NCBI RefSeq assembly: GCF_900116605.1
Contig: NZ_FPBC01000001.1
Coordinates: 372,001-436,000 of the forward strand
DNA length: 64,000 nucleotides
Source of the DNA: Pseudomonas marincola
GTDB lineage: Bacteria > Pseudomonadota > Gammaproteobacteria > Pseudomonadales > Pseudomonadaceae
Direction of reading: 5' to 3'
Shown here: piece after piece, positions 1-9,977 of the stretch
How positions within the stretch are numbered: the stretch's first letter is position 1
Layout: each line of letters begins with the position of its first letter
Notes under the pieces: generated by a model
What the model was told of the DNA's origin: nothing
The model's database searches: none
The model's input: the letters and a program-made list of their open reading frames with translations, nothing else
Made by a program: the position numbers and the translations under genes

Positions 1-920
1 CGCAAATCAGCGATGGTGTTGAGAATACTCACCTTGTTCGGCGGCGGGCTCGCCGGATTGGCATCCGGACCGGCTACCACAAAACTTGCACCGCCAGGCG
101 GTGTGCCATTAACGAACAGCGACGTACCGGCATATTTGACCTGCGTATCCTTGCCCTCTTCCAGCACACCATTGGTCACTTCACCGGTATCAAGATTAGT
201 GATGGAGTACTTGGTCGGGTCAGTCGGATCAAAATCCAACTGAATACCGGCCGCTGGGAAATTGGCAAACGCGACCTCATCCTCAATCAGCATACCGCTG
301 ACGGTCGAGGCAGGCGCCGCCGGTGTTGAGTTGTCGGTAAGCGACAGGCGACCAGCGTTGACGGCACTCTGGAAGATCGCCAGACCGTTATCGCTGATCG
401 GAACATTCAGTGAGGCAGAAATCTGCAGCGTGCGCTGGCCTTCATCGCCGGTATAGCTGTAGCTGCCATCCGGATTGCGCACGAACGGCTGGCTCTTGCC
501 CTGAAAACCGGCAAACAGGTATTCACCACGGGCGTTGCGCGTATTCATCAAGCCCAGCAGTTCATCCTCACGCTGGCCCAACTCGGCAGAAATAGACTGC
601 CGGTCAGCCTGGCTCAATGCGCCGTTACCGGCCTGAACGGCCAGTTCACGCACGCGCTGCATGATCGTGTTGACCGAGTTCAGGGTGACCTCTTCCTGCG
701 TCAGGCTGCTGTTGGCCGCCGTCAGGTTGCTGCTGTACTGGCCCAGCACATTCTGCTGCTGCTCAAGTTGCAGCAGGCGCACCGATGCCACCGGATCATC
801 GGCCGGGGTCAGAATCCGGTTACCGGTACTGATCTGCTCTTGCGTGCGAGTGGCGTCGGCATAATTGCGCTGCAGCCCGGAAACCCCGTTGTTAAACGCC
901 TGAATAGTGGAAATACGCAT
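1..920 (-). CDS. flgL: FlgL, flagellar hook-filament junction protein (partial, C-terminus outside window)
   Basis: About 306 N-terminal codons are present and the frame stays open to the window edge, so the C-terminal part is missing. The protein starts MRISTIQAFNNGVSGLQRNY and continues with Asn/Gln-rich helices, the flagellin-like D0/D1 N-terminus of hook-associated protein 3. FlgL joins the hook-FlgK zone to the filament outside the cell. The start at 920 has a clear GGAGG Shine-Dalgarno a few bases upstream. It follows flgK with about 27 bp between them and is the last visible gene of the flgF-to-flgL operon on this strand. Confidence 0.95.
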   Translation of the reverse strand, partial: MRISTIQAFNNGVSGLQRNYADATRTQEQISTGNRILTPADDPVASVRLLQLEQQQNVLGQYSSNLTAANSSLTQEEVTLNSVNTIMQRVRELAVQAGNGALSQADRQSISAELGQREDELLGLMNTRNARGEYLFAGFQGKSQPFVRNPDGSYSYTGDEGQRTLQISASLNVPISDNGLAIFQSAVNAGRLSLTDNSTPAAPASTVSGMLIEDEVAFANFPAAGIQLDFDPTDPTKYSITNLDTGEVTNGVLEEGKDTQVKYAGTSLFVNGTPPGGASFVVAGPDANPASPPPNKVSILNTIADL

Positions 921-947
921 AGGGCCTCCTTAAGCAGTTTTGGGTAA

Positions 948-2987
948 TTAGCGGAACGTGCCAATCAGGGTATCGAACAACGAGCGCGCAACTTGAATCA
1001 CCTGCGCCGAGGCGTTGTAGTACTGCTCGAACTTGATCAGGTTGGCCGCCTCTTCATCGAGGTTGACCGCCGACAGCGAATCGCGGTTATCGGTGGCCTG
1101 CTTGAGAATCGCGGTGGTTGCCTCGCTATCCTGACGCGCCTGCGCCGTCAGCGTGCCGACCCGCTCCACTGTGTCGCCGTAGCTGTCGGTGAAACTGGAG
1201 CCGGTGGCAATTCCGGTTACGGTCGGGTCAACCCCGATCACCTGTTTGTTTTGCAGATCGACCAGTTGCAGCGCGTTGCGGTTATCCGAAACGCCGGTGG
1301 CATTGAATGCCAATGTGAAGGTGTCGCCCTGCTGCGGCCTGCCGCTGATGGTGAACTCAATGGTCTGGCCGCCCGAGGTCAGCGTGTAGGTATTCACCTG
1401 CCCCGGCACGAAACTGCCGCCACCCTTGAGCGTAAGCGTGTCTGGCGCGGCCACCGTGAAGCCGGTTGTTGCGTCGTAGCTCAACTCTTTGCTGAAACCT
1501 TGCAACGCAGCGATATCTAGCGCGCTGCCGTTGGACACCAACGTCGGCTGGGACATAACGCCCGTGCCGCGGTTATCACCGATGATGTTGCCGTTGGCAT
1601 CAAGCGAGCCGTTAATCGAGCGGATCGGCGCGGCGAACGCCAGTTGGTCCGGCTGATCCAGTGTGACTTCGATCGTACCGGCAGCGCGACGCGTTGGCTG
1701 CAACTGGAACACGTCACCCTTCTGCACGGCAGACGGGTCAATTTGTACATTGAAGCCTTGATCGCGACCGGCGCTGTCGGTGAACGTCAGGCTGACCTCA
1801 GTGCTCGGCGCCGGCAGTGCAGTAACCTGCACATCGATCTTGGCGCCGTCACTGATACGCCGCGCCGTATAATTGGTGCCATCGAACTCCAGCCGATAAT
1901 CGCTGGTGGTCAACGACTCGGTGTCGCCGATGTACAACGCAGGCGACGCCGTACCGGTATTGCCCGACGCACTTTTGACCCTTAAGGCTGCCAGATCGGC
2001 CGTGTTGTAGTCGCCAAACAGCGACGACCCGGCCTGCCCTTTAAGGTCGACACCCTGGCCCAACTGCGAATTGATCTGGTCACTGATCGACAGCGCCAGA
2101 CGCCCGAGCGAGTTCAGCGTCGGGTCTAGCGTTTCAGAGCGATAGCGCACCAACCCGCCGAGTTCACCGCCGCTGATCAAACTGGTCACGCCCTGGCGGG
2201 AGGTGCCGCTGACAAACTCGATCTCGAAACGGCTCGGGTCTTCCTTGCCGGCAGTCGCTTCAAGCCGGTTGGCGCTGCTGCCAACAACCAGCGGCTGGCC
2301 AGTGCCAATAAATATATTCACCGTGTTGTCGTCTTGCGGCACGGTGGTAACGCCAACATAGGTTGCCAACTGACGCACGGCTTCCTCACGCGCATCAAGC
2401 AAATCGTTGGGCTGCTGGCCGTTGGCGGCTGATTTGGCAATTGCATCGTTGAGGCTGGCGATCGAGCCGGCCAGGCGGTTGACCTGATCGGTCACCGCAC
2501 TCATCTGAGTGTTGATGAAGCTGTTCTGCTCGGTGATCCGGTCGCTCACGGTATTGAAGCGCCGCGCCAGCCCCTCGGCCTGAGACAGCACCAATTGCCG
2601 AGCCGGGATATTCGACGGGTCTTCGGCCGCTGTTTGCAGCGCTGAAAAGAAATTCTGCATGGCCGGCGAGATACCGGTTGTGGAGCCTGCCAGCAATGAA
2701 TCGAGCTGTTCGATCTGGGCTTTATAGGCTTCCACATCGCTGCTCAGCGAGGTGCTGCTGCGCACCTGATTGGTCAGAAACTCACTGTAGCTGCGGCGCA
2801 CGTCGGTCAGGGTCGTGCCCGAACCGATGAAACCGGCGCCGGTGTATTGCGGCGTGCGGGCGCCCTGCACCGTGCTCTGACGGGTAAAACCTGGCGTGTT
2901 TACGTTGGTAATATTGTGCCCGGTGACCGCCAGCGAAGTCTTGTTCGAGGACAGCCCGGACAGGCCAATATTCAGTAGGTCAGCCAT
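948..2987 (-). CDS. flgK: FlgK, flagellar hook-associated protein 1
   Basis: 679 residues, close to the usual Pseudomonas FlgK size. The N-terminus (about residues 4-40) has the rod/hook family signature with NIGLSGL and HNITNVNTPGF. The C-terminus ends in the amphipathic D0 helix (DEEAANLIKFEQYYNASAQ), shared by axial flagellar proteins. The middle (about 200-600) is Gly/Ser/Thr/Asp-rich beta structure exposed on the junction. FlgK is exported by the flagellar type III apparatus and forms the first ring on the hook tip, so no signal peptide is expected and none is seen. It lies 8 bp after flgJ in the same operon. Confidence 0.97.
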   Translation of the reverse strand: MADLLNIGLSGLSSNKTSLAVTGHNITNVNTPGFTRQSTVQGARTPQYTGAGFIGSGTTLTDVRRSYSEFLTNQVRSSTSLSSDVEAYKAQIEQLDSLLAGSTTGISPAMQNFFSALQTAAEDPSNIPARQLVLSQAEGLARRFNTVSDRITEQNSFINTQMSAVTDQVNRLAGSIASLNDAIAKSAANGQQPNDLLDAREEAVRQLATYVGVTTVPQDDNTVNIFIGTGQPLVVGSSANRLEATAGKEDPSRFEIEFVSGTSRQGVTSLISGGELGGLVRYRSETLDPTLNSLGRLALSISDQINSQLGQGVDLKGQAGSSLFGDYNTADLAALRVKSASGNTGTASPALYIGDTESLTTSDYRLEFDGTNYTARRISDGAKIDVQVTALPAPSTEVSLTFTDSAGRDQGFNVQIDPSAVQKGDVFQLQPTRRAAGTIEVTLDQPDQLAFAAPIRSINGSLDANGNIIGDNRGTGVMSQPTLVSNGSALDIAALQGFSKELSYDATTGFTVAAPDTLTLKGGGSFVPGQVNTYTLTSGGQTIEFTISGRPQQGDTFTLAFNATGVSDNRNALQLVDLQNKQVIGVDPTVTGIATGSSFTDSYGDTVERVGTLTAQARQDSEATTAILKQATDNRDSLSAVNLDEEAANLIKFEQYYNASAQVIQVARSLFDTLIGTFR

Positions 2988-2995
2988 GGCTTAAC

Positions 2996-4186
2996 TCATC
3001 CCTGCGTTGAAAGATTGCCCGCGGCGGCAATGGTTTGATAGGTCGCCATCTTGCGCGCGATCTGCGACACCTTACGGGCGTAGTTCGGGTCGGTGGCATA
3101 ACCGGCCTGTTGCAGTTTTTGCACGAAACGCTCGGGGTTGGCCGTCGAGTTCAACGCCCCTTCGTAGCGGCCATTGTTCTGCAAAAAGCTCACGTAATCG
3201 TCGAAGCTCTGGGCAAACGAGTCATAGGCGCGGAACGATGCGGGCTCTTTGACCGCCACCCCGTTTTCATATTCGGTGGTCATGACCTTGGCCGAATCAC
3301 CGCCCCAACTGTTGTGGCTCTTGATGCCGAACAGATTGTGACTGGTCGAGCCATCTTGCTGACGGATGATTGACTTGCCCCAACCGGTTTCAAGCGCCGC
3401 CTGAGCCACCAGATAACGCGCTTCGACGCCAATCTTGGCAGCCGCTTTTTCCGCCATCGGCATCATGGTCGCGATGAAGTCGGCCGGTGACGAGAACACT
3501 GATTTCTTCGAGGCAGCGCTTTCAGGCTCCTGACCGTTAATGCTCAGGCCTTTGTCTGGCGGCGCTGCGTAAGCACTGGCAGCCACCCAATCCTGCTTGG
3601 CCAATGGCTGGCCGACGCTGTCTGCGCTCGGCGTGATGCCGGCCATCAGGCGATCACTCAATTTGCTCGGTAACGACAGGCGACGGCGGTTCAGCAGCGC
3701 CGAATCATCACGAGAGGCGTCGGTTTTGCTCGATGTCGTGGCCACTACCTGAGCGCCGCTAACAGCAGCCGTACCGGTAACAGCCGCTGCATCCGTAACC
3801 TCGGTAACCGCCTTGGCAAATGGATTAGGGCGATCGCTGCCGCTCTTCATTCCAGCCATCTGCCGCGCCAGCACTTCAGCCAAACCGATGCCATTCTGGT
3901 TGTTCGACAGGCTCACCGAGAGCTGCTGGTCGTACATATCCTGATAGGTTTTGCTTTCGCTGCTGTTCATGAAATTGCCTTCACCAAAGCCTGCGTTAGC
4001 GGCACGCATGGCTTTGAGCATTTCATTGAGAAACAGCGACTCGAACTCTTTGGCCACTTTCTCGATATTGGCCTGACTGTCGCCACCAACCTTGAGGTTG
4101 TTCAGGCGATTGAGATCAGTGAACGCGCCAGTGTCCGGGCCAGCGGTGCTGGCGCCGAGGAGTCCGGCCTGCAGTCGAGATTCCAT
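2996..4186 (-). CDS. flgJ: FlgJ, rod scaffold protein with C-terminal peptidoglycan hydrolase
   Basis: 396 residues with the two-domain plan of gammaproteobacterial FlgJ. Residues about 35-115 form the rod-capping region (EFESLFLNEMLKAMR, then YQDMYDQQLS). Residues about 235-390 are a glucosaminidase/muramidase domain with the AALETGWGKS motif, where E266 is the candidate catalytic acid. A Ser/Thr/Ala-rich linker of roughly 100 residues (about 120-230) joins them, which is long. The protein caps the growing rod in the periplasm while opening the peptidoglycan. It sits between flgI (13 bp) and flgK (8 bp). Confidence 0.96.
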   Translation of the reverse strand: MESRLQAGLLGASTAGPDTGAFTDLNRLNNLKVGGDSQANIEKVAKEFESLFLNEMLKAMRAANAGFGEGNFMNSSESKTYQDMYDQQLSVSLSNNQNGIGLAEVLARQMAGMKSGSDRPNPFAKAVTEVTDAAAVTGTAAVSGAQVVATTSSKTDASRDDSALLNRRRLSLPSKLSDRLMAGITPSADSVGQPLAKQDWVAASAYAAPPDKGLSINGQEPESAASKKSVFSSPADFIATMMPMAEKAAAKIGVEARYLVAQAALETGWGKSIIRQQDGSTSHNLFGIKSHNSWGGDSAKVMTTEYENGVAVKEPASFRAYDSFAQSFDDYVSFLQNNGRYEGALNSTANPERFVQKLQQAGYATDPNYARKVSQIARKMATYQTIAAAGNLSTQG

Positions 4187-4199
4187 GAGCCTAACCTGC

Positions 4200-5306
4200 T
4201 TAAATCACGATCAGGTCGGCTTGCAACGCACCGGCCTGCTTCAACGCTTCAAGAATGGCCATCAGGTCGGATGGCGCTGCGCCCACCTGATTAACCGCAC
4301 GTACAATTTCATCCAGCGTGGTGCCAGGGCCAAACTTGAACATCGGTTTGGTTTCTTGCGTGGCATCGACCCGCGAGCGCGGCACAACGGCCGTCTGGCC
4401 ACCGGACAAGGCATTCGGCTGGCTGACAATCGGGTCTTCGGTAATGGTTACGGTCAAGCTGCCATGCGTGACTGCCGCAGGCTGCACGCGCACATTCTGG
4501 CCAATAACAATGGTGCCGGTACGCGAGTTGATGATGACCTTGGCCACGGCCTGACCCGGTTTGACCTCGATATTTTCCAGCACCGACAAATAGTCGACGC
4601 GCTGGCTGGTATCCAGCGGCGCACTGACCCGCACCGACCCGCCATCAATTGCCTGCGCCACACCTGGCCCGAGCAGATCGTTGATCTGGTCGACAATATG
4701 CTTGGCGGTGGTGAAATCCGGGCGATTGAGGTTGAGTGTCAGCGTGTTGCCCTGATCAAAACCGCTCGGCACAGTCCGCTCGACCGTAGCGCCGCCCGGA
4801 ATACGCCCGGCGGATGGCACGTTCACAGTGATTTTCGATCCGTCGCCACCTTCGGCGTCAAAGCCGCCGACCACCAGATTGCCCTGCGCGATGGCGTAAA
4901 CATTGCCATCGATACCTTTAAGCGGCGCCATCAACAGGCTACCGCCGCGCAAACTTTTCGAGTTACCAATCGAAGACACAGTGATGTCGATCGTCTGCCC
5001 CGGCTTGGCGAATGCAGGCAGGTCAGCATGAATGGAAACCGCCGCGACGTTCTTCAACTGCACGTTGCCACCGGCCGGCACCTTGATGCCGAACTGGGCC
5101 AACATATTGTTGAAGGTCTGCACCGTGAATGGCGTCTGGGTGGTCTGGTCGCCCGTGCCATTCAGGCCCACAACCAAACCGTAGCCGATCAGCTGGTTAG
5201 TGCGCACGCCCTGAATAGTGGCGATATCCTTGAGCCGTTCAGCTTGCGCCATTGCAGCCAGCGACAGGGCCAAAACACCGAGCAACCATTTCGACAAGGT
5301 ATTCAT
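4200..5306 (-). CDS. flgI: FlgI, flagellar P-ring protein
   Basis: 368 residues from the chosen start. An in-frame start 21 bp further upstream exists, but 5306 is preceded by a GAGG element at good spacing, avoids overlap with flgH, and puts a Sec signal peptide (hydrophobic stretch ending in AMAQA) directly at the N-terminus. The mature protein begins [13 protein letters not shown] and contains [17 protein letters not shown], the FlgI hallmark. FlgI assembles in the periplasm as the P ring around the rod, with FlgA as chaperone (flgA is at 13975-14718). It lies between flgH and flgJ. Confidence 0.97.
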   Translation of the reverse strand: MNTLSKWLLGVLALSLAAMAQAERLKDIATIQGVRTNQLIGYGLVVGLNGTGDQTTQTPFTVQTFNNMLAQFGIKVPAGGNVQLKNVAAVSIHADLPAFAKPGQTIDITVSSIGNSKSLRGGSLLMAPLKGIDGNVYAIAQGNLVVGGFDAEGGDGSKITVNVPSAGRIPGGATVERTVPSGFDQGNTLTLNLNRPDFTTAKHIVDQINDLLGPGVAQAIDGGSVRVSAPLDTSQRVDYLSVLENIEVKPGQAVAKVIINSRTGTIVIGQNVRVQPAAVTHGSLTVTITEDPIVSQPNALSGGQTAVVPRSRVDATQETKPMFKFGPGTTLDEIVRAVNQVGAAPSDLMAILEALKQAGALQADLIVI

Positions 5307-5314
5307 CGGCAACC

Positions 5315-6010
5315 TCAAAATGGCCACAGCGGGCTTATGAAAAACTGATCAAGCCAACCGGGTTGGCTGGCATCGGCGAAGGCGCCGGTACCGGAATAAG
5401 TGATGCGCGCATCAGCAACCCGGGTCGAGGAAATGGTGTTATCGGTGGCCACGTCGTCCGAGCGCACCAAGCCGGCAATGCGTACCAGCTCATCGCCGGT
5501 ATTGAGCGTCAGCCACTTTTCGCCGCGTACAGAGAGAATCCCGTTCGGCAGCACTTCGGCGACGGTAACGGTGATCGAGCCGCTCAAGCTGTTGCTCTGG
5601 TCCGCCTGACTGTCACCTTTGGTCGCCCGGTTGCCGCCGTATTCGGCGCCCAAGGTCAGGCTGTTATCCGAGAACGGGTTAGAGCCGCTGACGGTGCCGC
5701 CAAACAGCGAGGTCAGGCCAAGCTTGGTGCTGCTGTCTTTTTTGATCTGCGAGCCGGCATTTTTGCTGGCCTGGGTTTTCTCGTTGAGCGTGATGGTGAT
5801 GATGTCGCCCACGCGGTAAGCCTTGCGGTCACCGTACAGATTGTTCTCGAAACCTGACTGATAGATCGAGCCATTGTTCTGCGCCGCCGGCAGTGGCGTG
5901 CGCGGCAAAACCGGCGCGTAATACGGGTCGTTAGCCTTGGGCGGTGGCGAAATACAACCACTCAGGGCGACCGCGCTTAACGCTGCGAATATCAAATTTA
6001 ACCGGTTCAT
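5315..6010 (-). CDS. flgH: FlgH, flagellar L-ring lipoprotein
   Basis: 231 residues. A short hydrophobic N-terminus ends in a lipobox (ALSGC, lipidated Cys19), as expected for the outer-membrane L-ring subunit. Conserved FlgH segments include [15 protein letters not shown] and the GNLxxxG-type region replaced here by [16 protein letters not shown]. The L ring forms the outer-membrane bushing of the basal body. The next gene, flgI (P ring), starts 8 bp downstream. Confidence 0.96.
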   Translation of the reverse strand: MNRLNLIFAALSAVALSGCISPPPKANDPYYAPVLPRTPLPAAQNNGSIYQSGFENNLYGDRKAYRVGDIITITLNEKTQASKNAGSQIKKDSSTKLGLTSLFGGTVSGSNPFSDNSLTLGAEYGGNRATKGDSQADQSNSLSGSITVTVAEVLPNGILSVRGEKWLTLNTGDELVRIAGLVRSDDVATDNTISSTRVADARITYSGTGAFADASQPGWLDQFFISPLWPF

Positions 6011-6063
6011 TACTGCATCCTCGCGGCGCGTTCAATCAGTGTGTCTGGCGAAGCCAATCAGCA

Positions 6064-6849
6064 TTAAAGGTTCTGGGAAACAAAGCTCAGCATCTGGTCT
6101 GCGGTGGAAATCACTTTCGAGTTCATCTCGTAAGCACGCTGAGTGGTGATCATGTTCACCAACTCCTCAACCACGCTGACGTTGGAGTTCTCCAAGGTGT
6201 TCTGCAATGTGGTGCCCAAGCCGTTCAAGCCCGGAGTCCCCACCTGCGGCGCACCACTTGAAGAGGTTTCCAGGAACAGGTTGTTGCCCATTGCCTGCAA
6301 ACCAGCCGGGTTGATGAAGTCGGCAATCTGCAAGTTGCCCACGACCTGCTGCTGCGGGCTGTCTGGGGTGGTTATCGAAACCGTGCCGTCTTCACCCACG
6401 GTGAAGGTGCTGACGTTATTCGGCAGAACAATCGCCGGCTCAAGCGCAAAACCGTTGGAGGTAACGATCTGGCCATCCGAATCCAGGTGAAAGGTGCCGT
6501 CACGGGTGTAAGACACCGTGCCATCGGGCTGCAATACCTGAAAGAAGCCGCGACCGTTAACCGCCAGATCCAGCGGCTGATCGGTGGTTTGCAGGCTGCC
6601 AGCGGTAAAGTTTTTCTGGGTGCCGACAATGCGCACACCGGTGCCCAGCTGGAGGCCGGAAGGAAGTTGGCTGTCCTGGCTGGACTGACCGCCAGGTTGC
6701 CGGCGGATCTGGTACAGCAAGTCCTCGAACTCGGCGCGATCACGCTTGAAGCCTGTGGTCGAAACGTTGGCCAGGTTGTTGGAAATGGTGGTCAGGTTCA
6801 TGTCCTGTGCGGACAAACCTGTCTTGCTGACCCACAAAGCCGGAAGCAT
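6064..6849 (-). CDS. flgG: FlgG, distal rod protein
   Basis: 261 residues, the standard FlgG size. It has the N-terminal rod/hook motif (TISNNLANVSTTGFKRDRAEF) and the C-terminal D0 helix (VVEELVNMITTQRAYEMNSK). It polymerises as the distal rod crossing the P and L rings and is exported through the flagellar type III system. A GAGGAG ribosome site precedes the start. It is separated from flgF by 46 bp and from flgH by 53 bp. Confidence 0.97.
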   Translation of the reverse strand: MLPALWVSKTGLSAQDMNLTTISNNLANVSTTGFKRDRAEFEDLLYQIRRQPGGQSSQDSQLPSGLQLGTGVRIVGTQKNFTAGSLQTTDQPLDLAVNGRGFFQVLQPDGTVSYTRDGTFHLDSDGQIVTSNGFALEPAIVLPNNVSTFTVGEDGTVSITTPDSPQQQVVGNLQIADFINPAGLQAMGNNLFLETSSSGAPQVGTPGLNGLGTTLQNTLENSNVSVVEELVNMITTQRAYEMNSKVISTADQMLSFVSQNL

Positions 6850-6895
6850 ATCGAATCTCCTCTAGCGACGTTTTCACGGCGCTATGTACTGTTGA

Positions 6896-7636
6896 TTAGC
6901 TAAGTTGCAAAACCCGCGCCATCGACGAAGCATTGTCTTCGGCGGTGCGCATCATCTTCACTTGCAGTTCGAATTGACGGGACAGAGACAGGATGGCGGT
7001 CATCTCTTCCACCGCGTTGACGTTGCTGGACTCAAGGAAGCCCGACGTCACGCTGACAGCGCCATCCGCCAGCAGCGGCTGCGCGCCTTTGTAATGGATC
7101 ATGCCGTCAGTGCCCTTCTCCATCTGCTTGAGATCCGGGTTAACCAGCTTCAGGCGGTCGACTTCAGCCAGCACACTTGGTCCCTCGCCCAAGGCACGGA
7201 TACTGATAGTGCCGTCTTGGCCGATCTCGACTTTTTGCTCTGGCGGCACGGCAATCGGTCCGGCATTGCCCATCACCGGCAAACCGTTGCCGGTGCGCAA
7301 TACGCCCAGCGCATCGACGTTCAGGCTGGCGGTGCGCACATACGCTTCGCTGCCATCCGGCGCCTGCACCGCCAACCAGCCGTCACCGCCCACGGCTACA
7401 TCCAGGTCGCGCCCAGTTTCCTGCAACGAGCCGGGGGTGAAGTCGGTGCCTGGCCGCTCGCTCATGGCAAAAACACGGGATGGAAAAGTGTCGCCAAACA
7501 TCGGCATCGAACGCGCCTGCTCGAAATCGCGGCGAAAGCCACTGGTCGAGATGTTCGCCAAATTGTTGGCGTGGGCACGTTGTGCAAGGGTGTTGTTTTG
7601 GGCTCCAGTCATGGAGACGTACAGCATCTTGTCCAT
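6896..7636 (-). CDS. flgF: FlgF, proximal rod protein
   Basis: 246 residues from MDKMLYVSMTGAQNN. A longer in-frame opening up to 7765 runs through the promoter region and lacks family similarity, whereas 7636 has a GGAG site 7-8 bp upstream, so 7636 is the start. The N-terminal HANNLANISTSGFRRDF and the C-terminal NVNAVEEMTAILSLSRQFELQ are the shared rod-protein ends. First gene of the flgFGHIJKL operon, with a sigma54-type promoter at 7686-7701. Confidence 0.96.
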   Translation of the reverse strand: MDKMLYVSMTGAQNNTLAQRAHANNLANISTSGFRRDFEQARSMPMFGDTFPSRVFAMSERPGTDFTPGSLQETGRDLDVAVGGDGWLAVQAPDGSEAYVRTASLNVDALGVLRTGNGLPVMGNAGPIAVPPEQKVEIGQDGTISIRALGEGPSVLAEVDRLKLVNPDLKQMEKGTDGMIHYKGAQPLLADGAVSVTSGFLESSNVNAVEEMTAILSLSRQFELQVKMMRTAEDNASSMARVLQLS

Positions 7637-7685
7637 GTTCTTCTCCGAGATAGGCTTGCCGCCTGCTGCTCTATACAAGCAATAC

Positions 7686-7701
7686 AGCAAAGGCTGTGCC
7701 A
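7686..7701 (-). promoter_or_regulatory. sigma54 (RpoN) promoter of flgFGHIJKL
   Basis: On the minus strand the sequence reads TGGCAC-AGCCT-TTGCT, a near-perfect -24/-12 element with invariant GG and GC at the right spacing. It lies about 50 bp upstream of the flgF start. In Pseudomonas this operon is known to need RpoN with the FleQ/FleR activators. That activator dependence is taken from family knowledge and not from a visible binding site. Confidence 0.9.
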
Positions 7702-7750
7702 ACCCTCGAATAAAAACAATAAACCACTGATTTACAACGATTTTATAAAC

Positions 7751-7777
7751 AAAAAAAGACGCCAAAAGGCGTCTTTT
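7751..7777 (-). terminator. Rho-independent terminator after flgE
   Basis: A perfect 10-bp stem (AAAAGACGCC / GGCGTCTTTT) with a 4-nt loop, followed on the minus strand by a run of seven T. It sits about 100 bp past the flgE stop and just upstream of the flgF promoter, so it separates flgBCDE from flgFGHIJKL. Confidence 0.88.
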
Positions 7778-7877
7778 AAAATGGCTGTCGGCGATCGTTT
7801 GCCGCTACCGGCAACGCGCTTTGCCAAGCCGGCACCGCCCGGCTCAGGTGACCCAAGCCGGACGGGAGCCGAGACTA

Positions 7878-9239
7878 TCAACGCAGGTTGATGATGGTCT
7901 GGGTGACTGCACTTTCGGTTTCGATGGTTTTGGCATTGGCCTGATAGTTACGCTGCGCAACGATCAGGTTAACCAACTGATCAGACAGCTCCACGTTGGA
8001 GTCTTCCAGCGCGCCGGCCTGCAACGAACCCAGCGTGCCGCTGCCCGGCGGATTACGCACCGGCTCACCCGACTCGGACGACTGCACCCACTGCGTCTTG
8101 CCGATTGGCGACAATCCTTGCACATTCGCAAAGTTGGCCAGTACCACCTGCCCCTGCACCTTCGATTGCCCGTTGGTGTAGCGCGCGAATATCTGCCCGG
8201 TCTCATCAATCTGCAAGCCAGCCAGCTCGCCTGTGGTGTAGCCGTTCTGGCTGACACTGTTGACCGCGAACGAGCTGGAGAACTGGGTTGAGCCGCGCAT
8301 GTCGAACTTGAACCCAGTCGCCGCAGCGGTCGAACCATTGGCTACAAATGTGCCGGAACCGGCAGGCTGCTCAACAGCCGGCGTCCAGCTGCCCGGACCA
8401 AAGTCCAGCACGCCTGGAGTGGTGGTGGTTACCGAGGCCGGTGTTGCCACCGGTGTGCCAGGCGCTGGGCCGACCAGCGTATCGGTTGGCACCGCACTGA
8501 CCAGATTACCCGCGGCATCAAAAGACACGTCAAACGAGTACGGCACGCCCGGATTAGCCGCATCCAAGTCTGGACGCTGGCCATCCACCAGCACCGACAT
8601 GGTCCACTGGTTGGAAGTACCCTTGGTGAAGTACTGCGTCATCACGTGGGCGTTGCCCTGTGAGTCGTAGATATTGGTCGAGGTCGACGAGTTGTAAGTC
8701 GTCGGGTCGGCCGGATTGAACGGCGAGTTGGTCGGCGTGGTGCTGGTCGAGTTGAGGTTGAAAACCTGGCCGACTTCACTGGTCGGCTTCGGCGCCTGAC
8801 TGGCCGTCTGCACCTGCAGGTTACCAACCACACCCGGCTGCAGAACGCCGTTGGCATCAACGGTGTAGCCCTGCAAGTTGTTGCCGGTGTTATCGACAAT
8901 AAAGCCATTGGTATCGGTACCGAAATAGCCGGCACGGGTGTAGCTCAACGCACCGTTATTACTGACCTGAAAGAAACCGTTGCCGTTAATGGCAAGGTCC
9001 AGCGCGTTCTGGGTGTAATTGATGTTGCCCTGATTGAACAGCTGCGCAACGTTGCTCAGCAGCACGCCGCTGCCGGTGGCATTCTTACCCGTACCCAAAA
9101 CCGATGAGGCATACACATCGGCAAACTCGGCCCGCGACTGCTTGAAGCCTGCGGTGCCGGCGTTGGCGATGTTGTTGCCCGTGATATTGAGGTCACTGGT
9201 TGCCGCGCGCAGGCCGCTGAGACCAATATTAAACGCCAT
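7878..9239 (-). CDS. flgE: FlgE, flagellar hook protein
   Basis: 453 residues from MAFNIGLSGLRAATSDLNIT. The start at 9239 is chosen over an in-frame one 21 bp upstream because AAGGAG lies 5-6 bp before it. N-terminal NNIANAGTAGFKQSRAEF and C-terminal NVELSDQLVNLIVAQRNYQANAKTIETES are the axial-protein ends. The central part is Gly/Thr/Pro-rich (with TTTT and PAPGTP stretches), typical of the surface-exposed variable hook domain. FlgE polymerises into the hook on a FlgD cap. Last gene of the flgBCDE operon. Confidence 0.97.
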   Translation of the reverse strand: MAFNIGLSGLRAATSDLNITGNNIANAGTAGFKQSRAEFADVYASSVLGTGKNATGSGVLLSNVAQLFNQGNINYTQNALDLAINGNGFFQVSNNGALSYTRAGYFGTDTNGFIVDNTGNNLQGYTVDANGVLQPGVVGNLQVQTASQAPKPTSEVGQVFNLNSTSTTPTNSPFNPADPTTYNSSTSTNIYDSQGNAHVMTQYFTKGTSNQWTMSVLVDGQRPDLDAANPGVPYSFDVSFDAAGNLVSAVPTDTLVGPAPGTPVATPASVTTTTPGVLDFGPGSWTPAVEQPAGSGTFVANGSTAAATGFKFDMRGSTQFSSSFAVNSVSQNGYTTGELAGLQIDETGQIFARYTNGQSKVQGQVVLANFANVQGLSPIGKTQWVQSSESGEPVRNPPGSGTLGSLQAGALEDSNVELSDQLVNLIVAQRNYQANAKTIETESAVTQTIINLR

Positions 9240-9282
9240 GCAATACTCCTTTGCCGGCAAAACCGGCGATTAAATACCTGGA

Positions 9283-9957
9283 TTACTCACCAATGACCTG
9301 CACTGAAGACAGAGCAACGCTGCCCAGCCCCGCGAGGTTGAGCATCAATTCGCTGCCACCCAAGGTGACGCTGTCGACGTTCGCCGGCAGCATCGTGTAG
9401 AGCCCCTGATTACCGTCTGGGTAACTTGCCTGCGCCTCGAACTTGTATTTGCCGGGCGGCATCAAATTGCCGTCGCTGTCCTTGCCATCCCAAATGAAGC
9501 TGACATTGCCAGCCTCTTGCGCCCCCATGTTGATCCGGCCCACCGCCGCACCCGTAGAGTCGGTGATGTTGACGAACACGTTACTGCTGCTGACCGGCAA
9601 CAACAGGCTGGCCTTGAAGCTCTGGCTGGTATCGACCACCGCGCTGTCGGTCGGCACAATCACCTTGCGCCCCACCAGAGACGAGGCCTGCAAGGCCTGC
9701 GAAGACTGGTAGCCGGAAACCAGCGAATCGACGCTGCCGTTAAGTTGCTGGATCCCTTCTACCTGGCTGAACTGCGCCAGCTGGGCGATGAACTCGCCGT
9801 TACCTTGCGGCTCCAGCGGGTTCTGGTTATTCAGTTGCGCCACCAGAAGGTTAAGGAACTGGTCCTTGCCCAACTCCTCGCCGCTGCCGGATTGCTGCTT
9901 GACCGAGTACTGGTCAAGCACCGAAGCGCTAACACCACTTGTGCTATCAATGCTCAT
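9283..9957 (-). CDS. flgD: FlgD, hook-capping protein
   Basis: 224 residues. The N-terminal FlgD signature is present (GKDQFLNLLVAQLNNQNPLEPQGNGEFIAQLAQFS). The C-terminal half contains the FLN/Ig-like and Tudor-like region, with FIWDGKDSDGNLMPPGKYKFEA as the characteristic repeat. FlgD forms the temporary cap that guides hook polymerisation by FlgE, encoded next. Distances are 20 bp from flgC and 43 bp to flgE. Confidence 0.97.
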   Translation of the reverse strand: MSIDSTSGVSASVLDQYSVKQQSGSGEELGKDQFLNLLVAQLNNQNPLEPQGNGEFIAQLAQFSQVEGIQQLNGSVDSLVSGYQSSQALQASSLVGRKVIVPTDSAVVDTSQSFKASLLLPVSSSNVFVNITDSTGAAVGRINMGAQEAGNVSFIWDGKDSDGNLMPPGKYKFEAQASYPDGNQGLYTMLPANVDSVTLGGSELMLNLAGLGSVALSSVQVIGE

Positions 9958-9977
9958 GGACTTCCCTCACGGATGGC

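Noticed and set aside
4092..5348. 418-codon open frame opposite flgI
   Set aside because: It is fully antisense to flgI, is Gln/His/Arg-rich as expected from a shadow frame in G+C-rich DNA, and has no recognisable motif.
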